Source: Brachionus rotundiformis (lineage: Eukaryota > Rotifera > Eurotatoria > Ploima > Brachionidae). From it: DNA of 64,000 bases. Below, in pieces: positions 58,210 to 64,000 of this stretch (position 1 is the stretch's first letter; each line of letters starts with the position of its first letter). Location of the stretch: NCBI GenBank assembly GCA_016802295.1, contig JAESIW010000138.1, positions 4,801,486-4,865,485 of the forward strand, in the 5' to 3' direction. The notes below the pieces were generated by a model, which saw only the letters and a list, made by a program, of their open reading frames with translations, ran no database searches and was not told where the DNA came from. The position numbers and the translations under genes were made by a program.

Positions 58210-61186
58210 ATGTCCAATAATGGATATTTCGCTGATAGAAATGATCAAGAATATGATTTGGTAAATTTTTTATTCAGTTTTAATTTAGTTATTACAAAAC
58301 TTATAGAGAAGTTTAATTTTCAAAGGGACTTAAAAGTAATGAAGATAATGAATTAGTTGAAGCCAATGAACCTGACGATTTTGATGCTTTTAATGAAGAA
58401 ACATTTGCTGGTGATGGCTTTGGTGGTAAATTTCTTTTGATATTTAAAAATTTGAAATAAACTAAAAAAAAAGATGGCGGAGAAGACTGGGAAGCTGAAC
58501 ATGACAAACTTATGGCTTTAGAAAGCAAAAGTTTTAGTGACTCACCTGCAACATCAAGCAAATTTCTACATAAATTTGATGATTTTAACAAAGAGGAAAG
58601 CAGCAAATTATCTATGATTGATGAGGATAATTCTCAGAATTTTCTTATTTCATCACAAAACTCAACAAACAATAATAATTTCATCAATAGTTTATTAAAA
58701 AATGATCTCAATCAAAATATGGAGTCTAATCTTTTACAAAAAATGCAGCTTTTACAACATCAACAAAATGCAGCTATTAGTCAACATTTACAAAAGCAAA
58801 AACTACAAAACCAACTGAATAATCCTCAAGTAAATCAACAATTTAATCAACAAAATAAAAACTATAGCCAACAAACTTTGAACGATATTCAATTAAAACT
58901 TCATCATCAACTACAATTTCAACAACAACTACAAAATCAAATGAACCAATTAAAGTTACAGCAACAATCACAATTAGGTAGTAACATGGTTAAACAACAG
59001 CAACAACAATTAATGCAACAAATACAATATCAACAACAAGTAAATGCAAATACAATATTGAATTTAATAAATTCAAGAAATAACATTTTACAACAACAAC
59101 AATCATCAAATCAATTTAATAAAAAAGCACAGTTAAACTTGGATAATTTTGGAACTAGTCAAGTAAGTTTTTATAGTGAACTTTTTATCAAATTTTTAAT
59201 ATTATTTCACAGTTTTTTGGTAATTGCGAGAAAGAAAACTACATCCAAAGCAAATTAGCCGAGATGCAGTTATCTGATTTTTCATCAAATAATCAAAATG
59301 CACAACAAAAGTTACCCCAACAATCACAATTAAATCCTTTTCAAATGATTTCTCTCATTCAACAACAACCACCAAAGGCCTCTGAATCAAAACCTCAAAT
59401 GACAAAAAATTTACCAAATGCAAAAACTTTAGAAGAAATAGAAAACGAATTATTAAATCAATCTAATAGTTCTCGATCAAATCAAAACAAAGAATCGAAC
59501 GACAATTTCAATAATCATTCAATGTCATATCAGCAGCAACAGCAATCGCAACTTGATCTTTTAAAAATGATCCCACTTTTAAATATGAATCAATATCAAG
59601 GACAACAAAATCTAAACCCAAACGATCTGCAAAATTTAAGACAACTTCAGCAGAAGCAGCTTTTACAAGCTTGGATAATGCAACAAAATTCACAACAACA
59701 AGCACTTTTACAGCAGCAAATGGTATCAAATCAAAGTCAATCTTTACCAGCAAATATAAATAATCTTTGTGAGATTAAACTTGTTTCATGGTTTGACTAG
59801 TATTAATTTGAATAAATTTAAGTGCCATCCAATTTTCATTTAATGAATCCTCAACAGAAGCAACAAGTAATTTCGGCATTGGCTCAAAGGTTAGCTTCTT
59901 CTCCAAGTTTTAATAATCATAGCAGAAATAGTACTAGCAATAATAATAAAAAAGAAGAGTTAAATTATGCATTATGATTTTTTTTAATTTTATTAGACGT
60001 TATATTTTAAAATTTAAAAAAAAAACAAAAAAATTTATTTATTTATCAGACTTACTAAAAATAACCAAAGTTTTGTTACGCTATATATTGATTTAGTTTG
60101 TTTTAAATAAAAATCATAAAAAAATTTTTTTGCCTTTTTTTTAAATTTTAAAATTCACCAAGTTGAAAATTTGCTAAAATTGAACTATATTAATCTTAAA
60201 AGAGACTTCCAAACTAATAATCCAACTGTAAGCCAAGGTAAGTTTGTTTAAATAAATAAACCAGAACTTTAAAAATTTCAATAATTTTTTAAGAGAAAAA
60301 AAAGATGAATTTAATAGATAACTACGGGCAGCAGTTATTTTCAAAGTAGGCTTCTTAAAAAATTTTTTGTTAAATATTATCTTTATTTTATGATTAGCTA
60401 TTTTGATCAAAAAAAAATGCCAAATCAACGACCAGTATGTGAACAATATCATAATGATATGACTCAATTTAACAATAAGCAAAAGATCGATAACTTAAAG
60501 GTCGGTGATAAATTAGCTGGAATGATGACAGATAAAGAAAAAAATTGGGTTGTTAATGTTCAAATGATGCAGCTTCAAATAAACGATCCTTACGCATTTG
60601 ATTTTTATTATACTGTAAAAATTTATATCTAAATTTAATTGAAAACTAAGCGCCCAATTATTTAAAATTTTAGGCATGGATGTTAAAAAAAAACGCCAAA
60701 CTAAATAGTAGAATAGAAAGCATTCATAGTTCTGGACTAGATAATAATGAATTAAAAACCTCAATTTTGATTCAATCAAATCAAAAACATGATCCTAAAA
60801 ACTATAAACCATTAACTTTTGAAAATTCTTTAGGAAAAGTTACCATGTCAAATTTTCATCATCCACGTGCTTTGATCGATATTAATCAAAAACCGTCTGA
60901 ACAGCAGAATAATCAACATTCTAGCCAACTAATTTCACATATAGAGCAAATAAACGAACAAGATGATACAAAGGAGAAAAAAAATATTTGTACAATTTTA
61001 CTTGAAATTGAAAAAGTGGGATATACAATTTTTTTAATTCTCGATATTTTTAAAAATTCTAATATCAATTGATTTCAATTAATTTCTCAAGTTAAATGTC
61101 TAATTCAAATTTCTTTAGATGTATCAGGTTTATTTGGAAATCGATGAAGTTGAACATAAAATATTAAAAGAACCAGACGAGACCAG
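58210..61186 (+). CDS. PATL1: PAT1 homologue, mRNA decapping scaffold (3' end outside window)
   Basis: Clear exons: 58210-58260, 58326-58425, 58474-59162, 59213-59768, 59823 onward, one ending at 60614, 60674-61015 and 61119-61186. N-terminal GDGGEDWEAEHDKLMALE matches the PATL1 acidic motif (DDDWQEAHERLAELE). Then follow about 400 Gln/Asn-rich residues. The central PAT1 homology has KNWVVNVQMMQLQINDPY and FENSLGKVTMSNFHHPRALID, then LEIEKMYQVYLEIDEVE. PATL1 links the DDX6 helicase, LSM1-7 and decapping in P-bodies. Splicing between 59,823 and 60,614 is unresolved, with an in-frame stop at 59975 if no splice occurs. The last exon ends in a perfect AG|GTAAGA donor, so the C-terminal domain, absent here, must lie beyond 64,000 or have been lost. 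Confidence 0.8.
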
Positions 61187-61644
61187 GTAAGAAAATTGGC
61201 TTATTCAAATTATCATTTGGTTTAAATAAATTAAGCTAGTTTAAAAGGAAAATTTAAAAAATTTTCTAAATTTAAAGTTTATTTACAATTTAAAATGAAT
61301 ATTTACAAATTAATATTTCGATTAAATTGCATTTAAATAACGGAGAAAAACAAAAAATCCAATTTTAAAATCCAGTAGGAAAAACAAAATTACATTTTAA
61401 AAATAAGATTTCAATAGAATTAATTATTTGAAATTTTTATTTTAAGTTGAGTTTAAAAAATCATGAGTTGAGAATAATAGATAGACAGAATTTTAAAAGG
61501 TTTAAAACTAAATGAAAATATCTAGGTTACACCAAAAAAATATGTAGTACGAATCAAACAAATAAAAAATTTAAATTTGAATTACTGCAGTATGTTTGCT
61601 AAAGCATTTAGATGCTTTTTGCAAAATTTTACGTTACGCTTTGT
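61187..61644. other. Non-coding, probable PATL1 intron start
   Basis: 458 bp after the PATL1 donor and before the Mnt stop codon. It is AT-rich, with no acceptor leading to a recognisable PAT1 C-terminal exon. Confidence 0.45.
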
Positions 61645-63507
61645 CTATTGGTTTGGTTTTACATTCGTTTGTTTTTGTTTTTGGTACAAACTGGGATTTA
61701 GCCTAATTTGCTTAATATTCATCTAAACAAAATATTTGAAATTTTTAAATAAAATTAAAACAAAAAGACTTACATTAAAAGCAGAACTTGAAGATGTCGA
61801 TTCTTGAATAGTAGTTTTTAAATTAAGATTTCGAACATTCGGAATTAATGATGCATATTCCATGTTAGTTGTTTTGGAAAAGATACCATTTATAAAAGAT
61901 GAACTCTGTTTATTTGAAACTGGCTTATTCATATTCATTTCGCTCGAAGTTGGTGATGGACTTTTGATAATTATCTGCGATTGATTTTTTGGCTCATTTG
62001 AATGTTCGCCACTCAATTGGCTGTTACTTTTGTCACTTAGCGTTTCGATGTCTATACTTTCTTCCTTAAATAATTTACTTGTTTCATCTTCGTCTTCATT
62101 TATGACCAAATCCCTTGACTCTTCATCATCAATTGGTGTTCTAATATGTTCGCTGTCTTTATCAGCCAAAGAATTTGAATCCATGTCAAATTCAAGAGTG
62201 GTATTTGTTTCATCAATGCTCTGGTCATCATCAAAATCATCGTTTTCTTCATCAAAATAAGCATCGAAATCATTTTTAGTAGTCGAAATAGTTTTTTTTC
62301 TATTTCGTTGTCTATTCATTACTGAATCATCAACAGAATAATGTCTGATTCTATGCTGACCATTAAGTCTTTTTCCAGCTTTTTGTAGTTTGAGTTGGTT
62401 TTGAAGTTGAAGTTGAAGCGATTGTGTTGCTTGAATTGTTTTAATTCCAGTAATCATTGATAAACTGTTACTTGATCGCTTACGATAGTACTTGGCGACA
62501 ATTTGCTTTGGACTTGTAGCATCTAAAGAATTTGTTTCAAATCATTTAGAAAATAATCTATGTAGTTAAATTTACTTGTCGAATATGAGTTCATTTTTTG
62601 ATCAAAATCAATTTCTTGGTCTTCTATTTTAGAATTTATCAATTCAGCTTTATCATTTTTGATGCATAAATCAGGATCGATATTGAGACTTTGTAATAAA
62701 GCTATGAATTTTGAATTAGCATCATCAATTGAGTTGGTATTTAATTGTAAATATTTTGATTTAAAATCTAATGCCAGTTCTCTCAAGTTTTTCTTCAGTC
62801 GAAATTGTTCTTCCAAAATGCGCTTTTTTTCGAGCTCATTTTCTTTATCTTTCCTTTTACATTGCTTTAAAAAAAAGTTAACTTTTAAACTTGGTCAAGT
62901 TAAATTTATCATAAAAATATGATTTTACCTCAATAAATTTTAAAGTATAATTCAGAATGGCAAGGTTAGTACACTTCTTATCCTTATATTGTGGCAGTTC
63001 GCTCTGTAAGCTTTCAAAACATCCTTTTAGATGAGCACGTCGATTTTTTTCCAACGTGTTATGAATAGCTTTGTCTCTTTAAGGTAAATACTTTAATAAA
63101 CTTAAAATAGTTAAAACATCTAATTACCTTTTCATTTCTTCTAATCGAGACATACTTTTGTTAATTGCTAATGTTGTTTCGTCATTTTTTCTATTTTTCA
63201 TCATAGCAAGGGGTGAAGATACGAAATGTGAAGGCAGAGATGAAGAGTAAATATTTGAGCTTATGTCAACTGTTGAATTTTGATTTTGTTTGTTAATTTT
63301 TTTTGGATATATTGGATCATTTTTGACTGGCGTCAAATTATTTGAATTGTTTGGTGAGTTAAATAACGACGAAGATGATGATGAGTATGAAACCGATGAT
63401 ATAGGAGATAATGAAGAATCAACGTTTAGATGATTCTGAGCTTCTCCAATACATTTTTGCGATTCAATAAACTCTGCTGCTTTGAGTAAAACATCTATAT
63501 TGTCCAT
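61645..63507 (-). CDS. MNT: Mnt/Mxd-family bHLH-zip repressor
   Basis: Five exons: 63128-63507, 62929-63076, 62576-62864, 61774-62522 and 61645-61722; 547 residues. The N-terminus MDNIDVLLKAAEFIE is the Sin3-interaction domain of Mxd/Mnt proteins, so the start at 63507 is chosen over an in-frame start 21 codons upstream. The basic helix-loop-helix, about residues 128-176, reads HNTLEKNRRAHLKGCFESL and DKKCTNLAILNYTLKFI. The leucine zipper follows in exon 3 (RILEEQFRLKKNLRELAL). These factors pair with Max, bind E-boxes and recruit Sin3-HDAC to oppose Myc. Spacing and the LKGCFE wording favour Mnt over Mxd1-4. The acidic segment (DFDAYFDEENDDFDDD) is typical of Mnt. It probably lies inside a PATL1 intron. 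Confidence 0.88.
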
Positions 63508-64000
63508 TTTTGGATGGATATTTGAGAGATCAATGAACAAAGCTAACCAATAATTAATAAATGGGCTCACTGCTTAATATGAAATCGTGTTATTGTTTCA
63601 TCAACTAGAATGTCTTAGGTAGAAATCATTTTTTTCTAAATTGGTAAAATTATTGATTAAAATTCACCATTTGCTGAGTTAAAGTTTTATTTTAAGAAAA
63701 AGAAACTGTGGATTATATCCATATAAATATTTTTTAGACTTAAATAACAGCTTAAGAAATAATTGTTGAGAGCAATCTTGAAACATGTGCTTTTATTAAA
63801 AAATTTATTAGGAAAAAATGCTTAAAATTACGTTTTTGAAAGCGTTTGTTAAGAATTGGAAAAAGAGGGCAATCAGATTGTCAAAAATGAGCTCCTCGTT
63901 AGAATATAAAATACTCAGTATTCTTAATAAATGCCAAGTGCACATAAATACAAACGACTATTAATAATTTAAACTTATTGATCTGGACCAGTTTTATGGG
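63508..64000. other. Upstream region of Mnt, window end
   Basis: 493 bp with no exon I can support on either strand. The PATL1 C-terminal exons are not seen here. Confidence 0.5.

Noticed and set aside
58512..60000. CAA/CAG-rich sequence as a simple repeat expansion
   Set aside because: Codons are interrupted and lie within a conserved coding frame (PATL1).
1..64000. CRISPR arrays, bacterial operons or prophage
   Set aside because: No regular direct repeats with spacers; genes are intron-bearing and animal-type.

Overview
The window reads as an AT-rich metazoan nuclear genome. It has spliced genes with very short introns (mostly 36-63 bp, GT-AG). Animal-type genes include FoxQ2, a Mnt-type bHLH factor, TRPA1, codanin-1, CFAP263, NPC1, TYW5 and mediator MED10. 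Intergenic DNA is about three quarters A+T and genes are densely packed on both strands. My best guess is a compact invertebrate genome such as a monogonont rotifer (Brachionus-like), but the taxon is inference. Exons were joined by hand from splice signals, reading frame and remembered family landmarks. All joins given keep frame, except the middle of PATL1. Layout, left to right: a Tc1-type MITE; ANKRD39(-), MED10(-), CHCHD2(+), a polypeptide GalNAc-transferase(-), lysosomal Pro-X carboxypeptidase(-), RNF25(+), CFAP263/CCDC113(+), a 3.6 kb gene-free stretch, and a smoothelin-like CH-domain gene(+). Next come an unrecognised multipass protein(-), a foldback MITE, a beta-1,4-galactosyltransferase(+), codanin-1 in 19 exons(-), and an intronless divergent CNOT2-like gene(-). 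Then follows a plus-strand kelch/cytochrome-b561 gene whose 4.7 kb intron carries a complete TRPA1-like channel gene on the minus strand. After that: a decayed protein tyrosine phosphatase fragment, WDR43(-), TYW5(+), FoxQ2(-) with a 3.7 kb gene-free upstream region, a stand-alone ASH-domain protein(-), RPL32(+), NPC1(-), PATL1(+, incomplete) and Mnt(-). Genes are not organised as a pathway. Several neighbouring pairs are divergent with short shared promoters (PRCP/RNF25 146 bp, WDR43/TYW5, ASH/RPL32, CNOT2-like/kelch-b561). Functions cover secretory glycosylation (GALNT, B4GALT), lysosome (PRCP, NPC1), RNA metabolism (TYW5, WDR43, PATL1, CNOT2-like, RPL32), transcription and chromatin (MED10, FoxQ2, Mnt, codanin-1), cilia or centrosome (CFAP263, ASH) and membrane sensing or redox (TRPA1, kelch-b561). 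The most notable points are the nested-gene architecture, seen clearly once and probably twice, and the kelch/cytochrome-b561 fusion that seems to have lost one heme-ligand pair.
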